A DNA stretch of 64,000 nt from Rattus norvegicus (GCF_036323735.1 NC_086026.1:54813039-54877038); one strand, 5' to 3'; positions 37,430 through 49,535 are shown, counted from the first letter of the stretch. Numbers and translations are program-made. The notes: generated by a model not told the origin, from the sequence alone.

Positions 37430-37632
37430 TTTGTGTGTTTGTTTTTTAATTATTTTTAAGAGATTTATTTATTAGATATAAGTACACTGTAGCTGTCCTC
37501 AGACACACCAGAAGAGGGCATTGGATCTCATTACAGATGGTTGTGAGCCACCATGTGGTCGCTGGAATTTGAACTTAGAATCTCTGGAAGAGCAGTCAGT
37601 GTTCTTAACCACTGAGCCATCTCTCCAGCCCG
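37430..37632 (-). mobile_element. B2 SINE with intact 14-bp target duplication
   Basis: A nearly full-length B2 in reverse, from the A-rich tail (ttaattatttttaagagatttattt) to 'ccatctctccagcc'. The perfect direct repeat tggctgtcattgtt flanks it at 37416-37429 and 37633-37646, so insertion is fairly recent. It carries the B2-borne CTCF-like motif CCAGAAGAGGGCA on the + strand (37508-37520). Confidence 0.95.
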
Positions 37633-38302
37633 TGGCTGTCATTGTTAACCCCTAAAGTTAGTAGGCAGGCACAGGGCACCTGGTCAAGGACCATGAACAA
37701 AATGAGGTCTCTACCTGAACAGCTAAGGGGTTCAGCAATACACATAAAATCCCAAAAAGGATCCCCCAACTGTGTGATCTTGGGCTTGCTCCTGAATCTC
37801 CAAACCCTGGGTTTCTATTCACAGAACAGGGGGATACCCCAGGCCTCTGGGGACTGACAGGGACAATAGGGCAGGAAAACAACCTTAAACAAGTTTCACT
37901 CTTTCCTGGTTTGTTACCTGTGGACAACCAGCATCTGCCTGTCTCAGAGTTCCTCCTGACATTTAGTGGAAGGTCAACAGCAGCCTGAAGCCATGTCACA
38001 GTGCCAGGCGCATCCACCTCACCTCAGCTTGTCATGGGGAACTGTCTCATCTCAGATCATCACACAAAGGGTGAACACGGTAGGATATATTTTAGGAGAG
38101 AAAAAAAACTCATATGCCTCACATTATAGACTCCTGTCATAGTTCTATTTTATTATTATTGTCATTAACCTTTGGTGTCATTTATAAATTATACTGGGTC
38201 ATAGTTATATATACATGTGTGCTGTAGGTAGAGTCAGGTACCATCCAGCTTCAGGCTCTTGATTGGGAGGGGGGTGTCTTAGAGCCTCTCCCCTCAGATA
38301 AA

Positions 38303-38580
38303 GGAGGACCACTGTATTCTATAACACCGCCAGGTGCTTGGACCACTGTATCCTGCAGCACCATGCCAGGTGATAGAGGAGGACCAGTGTATTCTATAAC
38401 ACCATGCTGGGTGCTTGGACCACTGTATCCTGCAGCACCATGCCAGGTGATAGAGGAGGACCAGTGTATTCTGTAACACCGCCAGGTGCTTGGACCACTG
38501 TATCCTGCAGCACCATGCCAGGTGATAGAGGAGGACCAGTGTATTCTATAACACCATGCTGGGTGCATAGTGGAAACAAA
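38303..38580. repeat. Dimeric minisatellite, 37-38 bp units in a 75-77 bp period
   Basis: Repeat starts (ggaggacc) occur at 38303, 38378, 38455 and 38530, giving periods of 75, 77 and 75. Each period has two related halves, one with 'actgtattctataacacc', one with 'actgtatcctgcagcacc'. About 3.6 dimers are present. The array keeps a long frame open on the minus strand, but unequal periods argue against coding. Confidence 0.95.
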
Positions 38581-40288
38581 CCAATGAGAGAAATCCCTCT
38601 CTTCTCCTCTCCCACCCACTGCCACCCAGGAAGACAAGCCATCCATGCAAAAACTGTAAAATTCCACAGTGTCAACTTCATGATGAAAGCCAGGTAAAGA
38701 GTCAGCTACTCCAGCTGGAGGAGCGGAGAAGCTGGTGCTGAGACGAGGAGAGACAGATTGGGGGCTGCCGGGACAAGGCACCCTGAAGGTGCACAGAGGC
38801 AGGAAGACAGTGGGGGTCCAGGACAACTGAGACCCAGCACTCGTGTATCTGAGTCTTTTTGATAAACCTGACTCACTTTGAGCTCTGAAAAGCCACATAC
38901 AGATGGACCTATAGATGTTTCTGCCTTTGCTTCTGCCCCTGGTGTGTCTGACTGGGTGGGTGCTGAGCCATTAGGCTGATCAGCTGCCAGTGCTCAAGGG
39001 CCTCTTCTGTCAGCAGAAGAGGACTGCAAAGATTCTAAGCAGAGGACCGTGGGATGGGGAGTGATCTGAGACGGACAGGCCGTGTATCACCATATGAAGT
39101 GGACAGTGAACGGAATCCCTTTCCAGCAAGCAACTGACCATGACTGACAAAAATCACTGATGGAATAATCAAGGTTTGGCCCCGGGGCAAGTGCTTAAAC
39201 TCAGGACCACTCTAACCTCTGACTGGCACTGATACACAATTAGGGATAAGGGACATGAGTCCAAGGGGTCAGGAGCCTGTGTGAGGTCACACCATGGAGC
39301 AAAAATCTGACTTCAGCACCAAAGCCAGACTTGCCACAGAGCAAAGAGGCCATAGTCATTCATCAACGCAGATCAGGTTTTACCGGATGCTCAGTTAGGG
39401 CTATGCTGGGAACTAGGAGATAGGGACACTTGAGCTCTTCCTGCCCTTTAGAGGCTGCTCGACCTAATGTCACTGTTCGTCTCTGCAGTGTGGAGGCATG
39501 GGAAGCTCTGAGGCTGTGAGGCAGGTGGAGAAACAGATAGGATAAGGACAGAGAAGCAGGAGGTCTCCCTGCCACCATAGTGCCCTTGGAACAACACAGG
39601 GGCTGGGCTAGATGGCTTTGAGAGGCCACAGTGCTGTTTTTCTCTTAGCCGCACCCCCTCTGGAGCACAGTCAAAGCAGTGTTCTCACTCCCTGTCATTG
39701 TCACCAACACACCAGAGAAAGTTAATGAAGCAAAGGCAGAAATGAGCACCCAGCAGGCACAATACTGCAGCATCCACTGTCTCCTCCCCACAACCTGCAA
39801 GGGGTGGGGGTGGTTATTCCCACCCAAGAGGGGCTGAGGGCCCAATAGAGGATGAGAGTCCTCATGAAACTAGCCTCCAGGTCACAGGACTAAACACCCC
39901 TCTGGCTGTCTCTTAACAATATGATCTGGTCAGAATTCTCATCCCTGACCAGGCATGATGGGGGTTCAGAAGGGTGATATGTAATGTCTTAAAGAAGCCT
40001 TCATTATATCTGAAAATCTGAGAATGTCCTAGAGGCTGTGGTGTCAGGAACCACCGAGGCCCCTGCAGGTCCCAGGATGTAGCCCAACAGTACAAATCAG
40101 GAACTGTCTGGAAAGAGGGAGGGGGTCCTCCTTAGCTAGACTCTCAGAGAGAGTTGTGCAGACTCGGCTGCGGTACAAATCAGGGAGGCGTCTTCTGTGG
40201 AGAAACTCCTCAGCTGACCTGGAAGTAGTTGGTAAAAATCTGGCTTAGATTTGGACAACACCAAGCTTTGAGATTTGAGGCAAGTTGA

Positions 40289-40636
40289 TGTGATCAGAAT
40301 GATGGATGTCTCCCATAGTCTCCAGCACTTGAATACTTGGTCCCCAGTGGATGGCGCTGTTTGAGGAGGGCGTAGGAGGCATGACCTTGTCAGCGAAAGT
40401 ATGTCACTGGGCTTTGAGATTTCATTCCCCATTTCCTCTCTGGCTTCCTTTCTTGTGGTTTAAGATGTGAGCTCCCAGCTTACTACTCCACATTATGCCT
40501 GCCTGCTGCCACACTCCCCCGTGGTGACAATGATGGGCTCATCCCTCCGGAGCAATAAAGCCCAAATAAACCCTTCCTTCTCTGAGTTGCCTTGGTCATG
40601 GTGTCTTAGCACAGCAATAGGAAACTGACTAACACA
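40289..40636 (+). mobile_element. ERVL-MaLR solo LTR
   Basis: 'gatggatgtctcccatagtctccagcacttgaatacttggtcccc', 'ggaggcatgaccttgtcag', 'gcaataaagcccaaataaacccttcc' and 'ccttggtcatggtgtcttagcacagcaataggaaactgactaacaca'. TG..CA ends and poly(A) signals are typical. Confidence 0.7.
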
Positions 40637-40949
40637 TTCTCTGCCCCCTGTAGGCTTCAGCAAGGATCAAATAAGATAAGAAGTGGTATACTGGCTGTGG
40701 CTGGCACCCGTTCTGTTATACTGGGACTGTGCCAAGGAACTGTGGTGGTGGTACCACACAGTTTGGACTCTGGTGAATCAGCCTATAGCCTGATGCTAAA
40801 TATGGGAGGGTCTCCTGGAGGAAGAGGGTATAGCCCCAGGTCTTAGAATATCAGGGTGAACTAGAGTGAGCAGGGAGGGGGATTATCCCACATAGCACCA
40901 CGCCCAGGAGGGGGAGAACTGCCACAGTGCAGGGCCAAAGGTGGGGCTG

Positions 40950-41035
40950 TCCTACTAAGGAGTCTTGTCTTTATATTAACAAGCATAGGACACAGAGTAG
41001 GCTCCTGGTACGTGAGCGCCAATAACCTTTGCTGT
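40950..41035 (+). mobile_element. MIR 3' end fragment
   Basis: 'aagcataggacacagagtaggctcctggtacgtgagcgccaataacc' resembles the MIR/L2 3' end consensus. Short. Confidence 0.4.
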
Positions 41036-41459
41036 GCTCACTGGGGAAGGGCGGAGTATGGAACCAGGGCTCCATGAGGGTCAGGACAAGGGTCAGAATA
41101 GATGCCCTCTTCTTTCTTAGCCACTCAGGGTTGGTCCTTCAGAGAGGGGCCAGGGACAGAGGACAGAACCAAGCGCTGTAGGTAAGGACATGAAGACATC
41201 TCCTCCCACAAGCCCAGGGACTCTGGGCTGCTCTCCCTGGCTGCCCTTGGCTATGAAGGTTGTGAGAGTTTGAGGCAGCTTTTCCCACTGCAACAGCAGT
41301 AGATCCCATTACTCTCCGGGCGTCTGACACGTGGGGAGGCATGGAGTAAGGAGCTCTGAAGCCCTGGCAGGGAGCATAGAAGTAGGGTGAAGACTCTGGG
41401 GGGTTGGAGGCTGTCGCCCCTGGCTGGGCTCTGCCATGTGCAGCGGATGAAGACGGGGA

Positions 41460-41880
41460 ATAAAGAGGCTTATTTCTGCAGCCTGTTATTATGGCAACTT
41501 GTTTTCATAGTTTTTCAACAGACCTCTCTCCCTCTCCCACCCTCCTCCCTGTGAGCTCTCTCTGTGTCTCTCTCTTTTTCATCTTCCTCTCTCAGCAAAT
41601 CCATTTAAATGCAATTCTATTCTTAAAGCGCCCCTCTCATGCATGTCTAATGAATGTCAGGGAGCCGCTATTACAATGAGGCCGAGGAGGGTCCAATCGG
41701 CAGTGTGTATACAAGTCATTTGGAAGGAAGCCTGGGAGCGCTCCAGTTTTATTACAGCATAATTAGAAATAAAATCTTGTTGCAAGAGGAGACTGAGAGA
41801 TGTGTGCTAATCCTGGCGCAGAGAAAAAGAGCTGTAGAGAAAAGGATTCTGGGAAAGAGAAGAAAACTGGCTGCTCTATC
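41460..41880. other. Candidate conserved non-coding element
   Basis: About 400 nt without any recognised repeat. It contains a pyrimidine-rich block (about 41520-41595), then a mixed block with TCTAATGAATG, a CCAATCGG box, GTTTTATTACAG and CATAATTAG. The alternation of AT-rich homeobox-like motifs and CpG-containing segments is unusual for this intron and is what deeply conserved developmental enhancers often look like. Conservation is not demonstrated. Confidence 0.3.
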
Positions 41881-42239
41881 AGCCCCTTCCGAGGTACTAC
41901 TTTGGACTGTCCCTCTTGAGACCTGATCTTCAGGCTCTGGGACCCCCAGCTGCCTGGGACGTTCTGCAGGGATAGTGCCGAACCTTTCTAGAACCCAGTT
42001 GCCCATGTGGCAGTCTTCCCAGGCCCCAGGGAAGTAGAGCCAGCTCACTCCTACCCCACCCCTGCCACCAGGAAGGCCCTACACATCCTGTACACGTTAA
42101 AGACCACCCTACAAACTGTAAGGAGATAACGGGGATAGTTGATAGCGCCTAGACTTCGAGGCTGAGACCCAGCTCTAAAGCTGAACCCCTCCACTTCCTG
42201 GAGTCCCCAGAGATCGTTTGCTTAACGCGTTGACCACCT

Positions 42240-42370
42240 GCTGCCTTTCAGGCACTCTGTTAGGCACACTCACTAGTTCATTTACCTCTAACAGGGAATG
42301 GATTCAGAAAGTTCCAGAACTCCCCACGATTTCCAGCTAGGAAGTGGAACATGATGTGAGGCCCGGCCTT
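42240..42370 (-). mobile_element. Possible MIR remnant
   Basis: 'ttcaggcactctgttaggcacactcactagttcatttacctctaacagg' and 'tttccagctaggaagtggaacatgatg' fit reverse MIR order. Confidence 0.45.
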
Positions 42371-42699
42371 CTGACCCCTCTCACTGTGCTGTTTGTCGAT
42401 GGCCTAGGTCCTCCCAGTGACATCCTCTGCTACTGGACGCAAGGGCAGTGAGGAGGACTGAGTGGAGCCTGGCATGTCTCGCTGACATGAGCCACCACAG
42501 GGCTGCTCTATCTATGTGGGAAGTGACTCTAACCCAGGGGCTGTGTAAAGATTGGCCCCTGCCTTCTGCAACCCGTGGATTGCTGACTGCGATGGAGTTC
42601 AAAGAGTTGAGTCCTCCACCTTTGCCCAGACAGTGGAGGGAAGACCATCAAGTCCCTAAGAAAGTGAGGCTCAGACACATTGGAGAGCAAACTGGTTTT

Positions 42700-42800
42700 C
42701 TTACCTCACTCAGCAGTCGGGGAAACTGAGGGTGCATGAGGTTAAGGAAGCTGGTCTGAATGCACGCAGCCAAGTAGAAGCCAGATTTCTCATCTCCCAG
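42700..42800 (-). mobile_element. Possible MIR remnant
   Basis: 'gtcggggaaactgagggtgcatgaggttaaggaagctgg' and 'cagccaagtagaagccagatttc' follow the reverse MIR core. Confidence 0.5.
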
Positions 42801-44224
42801 CCCAGTGCATTCAATTCTGCCGTACCTGTCTCCATGTGTCTTAGCTACAGACCTTTTCCCAGCAAAGTGTCCTCACATACTAGAACTCCATGGCTGGAGG
42901 AGGTGGGAGACAGTTGACCTACAGGGTGACGTGTTGAACGCAAGGTCAGCCAAACTCAGAGCAAGGCTGGTCTCAGGGCTGCATTCAACAGGAGTCAGAG
43001 CAGCTTAGAGGATAACCATGCTGACTCTCTAGCCTCCCAGGGGAAACTGAGTCTAAATCAGACCCTGTCGGAATCATGTCAGCATTCCTCCAAAGTCAGC
43101 TGCTTGCCCCCTTAGCATAGAACTGTGGAGAATGCATGAGATTATTCCCCTGACACCTCCCCATACTCCTGCACCACCAGGGAATACTTGGTGCTTTGTG
43201 GCACCCGTTAGATACCTGGCATGCTCAGCCTGGTCTTGCACTTAATGTGACTATGAGGCCATGGAGTTATTCCCCTGCAATAGAAAGTGGGGGTCTAGGC
43301 CTGCTGACTTCCACATGGAGACTGTTACTCTGCAAATTTCTCTCTAGCCAGCACTACCAGCCCCAACTTCAGTGACTCTGCATGTCCCTCCCACACTTGT
43401 ATGGACTGGGACCTACCTCCCATCCACAGTCTCTTCTGCCATAGGTGTGTCCGCTGAGGCTACTCACTCAGTTCTGTGTCACAGAGGTAGGAGGCCTCTC
43501 CTGACATCTCCACTTTGGTCCATGGTATACTCTGCCTCGTTTTCCGGTGTTAGAACATGCAGTAGTAGACATGGTCTGAGCCTTTAAGGGTACAGATGAG
43601 ACCCTGCCTATGTCTTTGAGTTACTGCTCTCTCCCCTCCTGCCTCTCTGCTTTTCTCTCAGGGCCTAGACCCCAGTGTCCACAGGAAGACCCTGACCGCC
43701 TTCTCCCACCCATCCTTTGTTCTCAAAACCCAACCTGCACAGTCTGATTTAGGATCTGCACCTCTTCCCCACCTGGGGAAGGGTCTCTTGGAAACTGACC
43801 ATCCAAGTGAGGACTGTGTAGGTCTCCTAGGGCAATGAAAGCATGATGTTACAGATCAAGGGCCAAATGAACTTAATCCTCATGGTTTTAGTGTCTGGGA
43901 ACCCAACATCATGGATGTATGTGCCTCAGGGTGTCTTCCTTGCTGGGTTTGACACAAATTAAGACCTTCACGAGCTCAGCCTGGATCCATCCTCAAGGCA
44001 AGGATTCACAGTATCCATGAGGGGTACTCATGTGGCCACCAGGCTACAAGTCCTAAGCACAGAGCCTTCCTCCAGAGTCCCAGCTATGCACTCTGTCCTA
44101 TATGTGGGGCAGAGGATTCCTGGCTGCTCTTGCACTCCTTGAGTGTGAGCCTTACCTTGAGCACCAGGCTCTGGCCTCTAAGGTACAACCACACTGGAAA
44201 GGGAGGTGATTATCACTCAGTACC

Positions 44225-44700
44225 ATTTAAACTCGGTTTCACTTTACAAAACCAAAACCCTGTGCTCACCAACTACACCACCACCCTTTTCCCTTTCTCC
44301 TAGTCCTGGCAATAATCATTCTGCTTCCTGTCTCTATTGGGTCAGTACTCCAGAAACCTCCTCAGGATATGGCTTCTTTTGATTATGGCATTATGTCCTC
44401 AGAGTTCATTCATGGTGATGCATGAATCAGAAAATCGCTGCTTTTTCAAGGCTATATAGTATTCCAAAGCATGTACAGCACGTGGTTGGTTTATGTTCTC
44501 ATCTACTAGTGACCCCTCTTGGCTGTTGTTATCAATGCTGCTATGAATACAGCACACAAACCCTTTAAGACCTGCTTACTGTCTCTTTAAAAGTGGAGTG
44601 TCTGGATCATTGGGAAATTTTTTGTTTATTTCTTTATTTATTTTTGACAAACTTCCATTTTGCTTAGGCTTGACTTTTTGCATGTTTGAAACAATCACTT
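44225..44700 (-). mobile_element. Ancient L1 fragment (ORF2 3' region)
   Basis: Reverse L1 order is kept: 'ctggcaataatcattctgcttcctgtctctattggg', 'cattatgtcctcagagttcattcatgg', 'ttcaaggctatatagtattcc', 'atcaatgctgctatgaatac', 'gtggagtgtctggatcattggg'. No open frame. Confidence 0.75.
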
Positions 44701-44703
44701 TTA

Positions 44704-44852
44704 AAGTGCACTACAGTGGCTCACATGTGTCATCCCAGCATTTGGGAGGCTGAGGCAGAAGGATCCCTATGAATATGGAGTTAGCCTGGGATACATAAGT
44801 TTCAGGCCAGCCTGGGCTTAAGATTTAGACCCTGTCTTAAACAAACAAGAGT
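44704..44852 (+). mobile_element. B1 SINE, diverged
   Basis: 'cagtggctcacatgtgtcatcccagcatttgggaggctgaggcagaagg' through 'ggccagcctgggcttaagatttagaccctgtc' and an A-rich end. Confidence 0.85.
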
Positions 44853-45519
44853 CCAGTTGCGTGTCTTAGATGAGGTGGTAAGTTGGGACAGCAGGAACTC
44901 TCAGAAACCTGGAGGAGCTTCCAGGAAGAGGACTATCACCACTGTCACCTCTTTGTAGATTAGAGATCTCTTGCCCCGGAAACCTCTGCTGAGTGTCTAC
45001 CCTATGGCAAGCACCACTGTCACACTGGGTAAAACAGGACCCCACTGAGGAACTAGCACTAGCACCTCAGGTGATCTGACTTGGGTTGGAAACATCACTC
45101 TGGGTGTGGGTTGGGGACAGACTGGGGAGGCAAAGGCAGAAGCAGGGGCTGGGGCTACAAAGAGTACCCTACTTCTGTGGCTGGATTAGCAGTTTCTCCC
45201 TTCCCTAAACCCTCAGGCGCCATCCGAGTTGCCACCACTCTGGCAATCTCAGCCTCCTGTGCGTCCAGGCACCTTTCAGAGGGCGGAGAACAAGAGGCCA
45301 CTGCTTCAGAGGCTGACTTCTCCTGTCAAGCCCTCTATGGTAAAGTCTCCATCAATAGGGTCTCTCGGTCTATTCTACAGCTGCAGGTCTCTCTGAGGCA
45401 CACAGTTCTCTGGCCTTCTGGGAGAAGACAGGGAAGACACTGTCACCTAAACTTAGCACCTACACAAGGGAGCTGGGGCTTTGTCTTCTCAGACTCCCGC
45501 TCTTTGGCCTAGCTCTGAA

Positions 45520-45775
45520 GCAAGGCCTGAGAACCTGAGTCTGGATCCCTAGCACCCACATAAAAAGACAGGCATGGCATGTGTACCTTAATCCCAGCAC
45601 TCGGGGACAGAAACAGATAGATCCCTGGAGCTGAATACAGCTTGCCTGGATTTGTAACTCCAGGTTTGGTGAGAAACCAAGACTTGGAGAGACAGACAGA
45701 CAGACAGATAGTCTATGTGACTCTCTGGCCTTTATGTGTACTCATATGAACATGTACAAAATACACATGTGCGCA
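45520..45775 (+). mobile_element. B4-type SINE
   Basis: 'gtctggatccctagcacccacataaaaagacaggcatggcatgtg', 'aatcccagcactcggggacagaaacagatagatccctgg' and 'tgactctctggccttta..actcatatgaacatg' give the B4 order. Its CA-rich 3' end merges into the next microsatellite. Confidence 0.75.
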
Positions 45776-46045
45776 AACACACACACGCACACATACACAC
45801 ACATACATACACACACATACCACACACACACACACACCACACACACCACACACACACATACACACACCACACATACACATACACATACACACATCACATA
45901 CCACACACACCACACACACCACACACACACATACACACACCACACACACCACACACACCACACACACACATCACATACCACACACACACATACACACACA
46001 CATCACATACCAAACACACACACATACCAAACACACACACACATA

Positions 46046-46092
<47 letters not shown>
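45776..46092. repeat. CA-rich compound microsatellite
   Basis: About 310 nt of CA runs with regular CACACACCA and ACATACA interruptions, ending in a pure (CA)n of about 24 units. It grew from the B4 tail. All open frames here (His/Thr-rich or Val/Cys-rich) are repeat artefacts. Confidence 0.97.
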
Positions 46093-46094
<2 letters not shown>

Positions 46095-47054
46095 CTTGCA
46101 CCAAGATTCTAGGAGAAAGGAAGCAGCCAAAAGCCAGACCCACCTGCCTCCTTCATAAGATGCAGCCTTGAAGCCTGCTGTCCCGTCCCTATGTAAATGC
46201 CCCGCACCCCTGAGACCATGACCTGTGTGTTCTGTCCTTTCTCATCCTCTTAAAGGAGAACAGGATTGCCCATGCTCAGCGGGCAGTGTCCTTCCAAGTG
46301 CTTCTGACACAGAGCTCCCCTGCAGCATAGACCAATGGCTCCCAAAAGCCCGTTTCCAGACCCACAAGAATCTGAAAAGCTGCCTGGGGGAGAATGGTGG
46401 ATAAACATGGTGAAACCCCTCCCCTGACCCTCTCCCTCCTTGGATGAATAAGAAGCAGAGACTCTGAGAGAGGACACCCCATGCTGTGCCAGTGTCCCAG
46501 AGATGTTCACAGGCTGCATGACTCTGGAGAGCAAGTCGTGCCTCTTCATAGCTCTATAGGCTGAGTAGCCAAGGCTGAGGCATGGACAGGGCTCCTCTCA
46601 GACAGGGGCCTTACAAGTTCTCAGCTTCCCAAGGTTACTAGTGATCCCTGTCAAATTTTGGCTGGGGATACATCAGTTAGTCCCTCCCTCCTTCTCCCCA
46701 GGGCATTCTCCGCGCCTGCGCACCTAGGTCTACATCACCCCCCTATTGCCTAGTGTATAACAGATGTTTAATAAATATTTAACTCTTAGGAAAGTGCAAG
46801 TTCTGTCAAGGGTACGGAAGCAGAGAATGACAATATGGGCCAGGGCGTGTAGAGTAAAGGAAAGGGCTTGCTAACCATATTCACCATTCCCATGTACGTG
46901 AGGGTGGCAACAGAGGTGTCCTGTGACAAGGAGAGTTCATACCTAAGGGTGGGTGACTCACCAGCATAAACCCACCAGGATGCCACTAGCTCAGGTGTCC
47001 AGCAACTAGGATCCCATCTGCTCAACGCCAGCAGCACCTCCCACCAAGGTAGCA

Positions 47055-47142
47055 ACCAAGAATTGATCAATGCCCCCACTCATCCCTACAGCCTACCTAC
47101 CAAGAATTGATCAATGCCCCCACTCATCCCTACAGCCTACCT
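47055..47142. repeat. 44-bp perfect tandem duplication
   Basis: The unit starting accaagaattgatcaatgcc occurs at 47055-47098 and again at 47099-47142 with no difference, which suggests a recent event or an assembly artefact. Confidence 0.97.
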
Positions 47143-47589
47143 AAGGCATTCCAAATGGCCGTGGGACAGCTGCACTCCTTTCCGGCAGAGGGACACTTCT
47201 TGCCTTTAGGAGGAGGAGGAGGCCAAAGTGCAGATTATCTCAGGCCACCACCCCTTATGCCACAATGGCCACCAAATATCACTGGAAGCCAGCATATTGT
47301 TGAGCCCTGGCTTGGCTGAGGCCTACAGCTATGTTTTCCTGGGTTCAGAGCACTGCCCAAGACTCTGGCTTTCCTCCATAGACTTTTTTAGCCTCTTGTC
47401 CCCAGCAGGGACCCTCAACCCTCCCCCTCCCCCCTCTTCTGATGCTCATCAAACATGCAAACCACTGTAGCTGAGTGCCCCCTCCACAGGGGATTAACAT
47501 AATGCCCCTGATTTCCCCTTCTCCTCTCACACTGAGTCTCTGGGCTGCAGCCTGCCTTTGTTTCAGTAGGAGCAAAACACAGTGTGTCT

Positions 47590-47591
<2 letters not shown>

Positions 47592-47640
<49 letters not shown>
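47592..47640. repeat. (GA)n microsatellite
   Basis: About 24 GA units. Confidence 0.98.
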
Positions 47641-47643
<3 letters not shown>

Positions 47644-48614
47644 GCTACTGCAATTAAATATGCACAGGGGGAGGGGGGAAATGAGGACAATGAAAGATGG
47701 GAAACATCCGATGCAGCAGCTGCTGGTTGCTATAGAAACCCAGATCCCCACCAGCAGCAGCATCACCCACCCACCCTCCACTCTGGGTGCAGAATCCCAG
47801 GAGCACAGGGCTGTGTGGGTCCCAGGGTGCTGGAGGACAGGACCATTGGATCCAGGTTGACCAGGGCTGGGGTCCGTGTTGGCTGCTAACACTGCTTTGA
47901 TGTCTTTACTGGCTTCCCCCCCAACTCCTCCCCATCTTCTATCCACAGTGACACCATACGTAACTCTGCACCCCAGTCCCAATTACACAATGTCAGAGAG
48001 CTTTGGAACTTGAGTTTAGGATGTCACATCACAATACACAGGGTTGAGGGGCGGAGTCTGTTTTCCTCAACAGCTGACAGTCACTCAGCCCCCTCCCTTC
48101 CCTTTTTGACTTTCCCCATGACACCTCCCTCCCTGGGCATTGAGAGGAAGAAGGTTGTAGGTGCCCACGAGAACTCCCAACAACAGGCAGCTAGACCCTG
48201 GGACTAGCTAAGAGTGAGTGCACAGAGCCACCTGTCACAGGGGAAGGTAACTAGCAGAGGTTCACACGGATAAATAAATCAGGGCATTAGCTGACTGATC
48301 GATCGGTCTCCTGAGTCACACTGTTTAACCAAAAAAGTTAACAGTGTCTTCCATGAAGGGGAGTGTTGTTCTTTTCTACCTGGATCAGCAGACTGAGATC
48401 ATTAAGGCTTCATGCTTGGCAAAGAGAGACGGGCTGGTGCTAGCCCAGGGCACTGTGGAGAAGTAGAGGAGAGAGGGGAGGGGAGGGAGAAAGAAGGGAG
48501 GGGAGAGAGAGGAAGGAAGGGAGAAGTGATTAGGAGAATTGTAGTTAGACCAAAATTCATTCAGAAGAGCCCAGATTGATGGAGTTATTTAAAGCCATAT
48601 TGAAGAAATGACTC

Positions 48615-48741
48615 CAAAGGCTGGTGAAAGGGTTACGTGAGTGAGTGTGCTTGCTGCGAAGCTTCACAACTGGAGCTCTGTTCCCAGAACACACATGGTG
48701 GGAGGAGATAACTGACTCCTCCACACATTGTCTTCTGATCT
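48615..48741 (+). mobile_element. B3/B2-type SINE body
   Basis: 'aaaggctggtgaaagggttacgtgagtgagtgtgcttgctg', 'ctctgttcccagaacacacatggtgggaggag' and 'aactgactcctccacacattgtcttctgatc' give the B3 order. Its tail is separated by the microsatellite and reappears as aataaatatttatttaaa at 49222-49239. Confidence 0.7.
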
Positions 48742-49239
48742 ATACACACGCACACACACATCATACACACCACATACACACACACATCATACACACACAC
48801 CACACACACACCACACACACACCACACACACACCACACACACATCATACACACACACCACACACATCATAAACACACAACACACAACACATACCACATAT
48901 ACACATACCACACAGACACGCACACACATATCATACACACATACCACACATACATCATACACACACACCACACACATCATATACACCATATACATATCAT
49001 ACACACACACACCATACACACTACACACATACCACACACACACACACCATACACACACCATACACACACCACACACACATCATACACATACCATACACAC
49101 ACACCACACACACCATACACACACACACCATACACACACAACACACAACACATACCACACACACATACCACCACACATACCACACACACACACACACACA
49201 CATCATACACACACACACACCAATAAATATTTATTTAAA
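48742..49239. repeat. CA/CATA-rich microsatellite expanded within a SINE tail
   Basis: About 480 nt of CACACAC with CATCATACA and ACCACACA interspersed, bounded on the left by the B3 body and on the right by its A-rich tail. No gene content. Confidence 0.97.
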
Positions 49240-49376
49240 AGAAGTCCAGAGGACCTTTTCAAAGATATTGTGAAGAACATTGAACTTGTCATCTCTGAGT
49301 TTCGTGTCCTCTGTGGAGGAATGTGTCTTCCAGTTTCATCCTCACCTCTCGATGCCCAGAACTGTAAATATATGGA

Positions 49377-49535
49377 GTGGGGAGATGCTCACTCAGGGAA
49401 GTGCTTGCCTGGGTTCAATCTCCAGAACACATCTAACAAGAGCCCTAGTGTGGTGGAGCTCACTTGTAATCCCAGCCCCAGGCACTTGGACTGGATGTGG
49501 GGTTCCACAAAAAGTTCCCCTCCTAGAGCGTGCCC
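49377..49535 (+). mobile_element. ID-B1 (B4-type) SINE
   Basis: 'ggggagatgctcactcagggaagtgcttgcctgggttcaatc' head joined to 'tagtgtggtggagctcacttgtaatcccagccccaggcacttgg'. Confidence 0.7.

Noticed and set aside
38303..38580. CRISPR-like array
   Set aside because: Repeats are directly adjacent dimers without unique spacers of constant size, in a mammalian intron.
38251..38898. Longest open frame in the window (215 codons, minus strand)
   Set aside because: Its C-terminal half is the dimeric minisatellite read through, with unequal periods that shift frame. There is no recognisable domain, and its 5' end has no promoter or splice context.
45081..45512. 143-codon open frame on the + strand
   Set aside because: No domain or signal peptide is recognised. 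It ends just before a B4 SINE and looks like chance.
45713..46171. His/Thr-rich and Val/Cys-rich frames in the CA array
   Set aside because: Pure translation of a dinucleotide repeat in several frames on both strands.
48633..49226. Frames of up to 193 codons in the CATA/CA array
   Set aside because: Microsatellite translation with no independent sequence.
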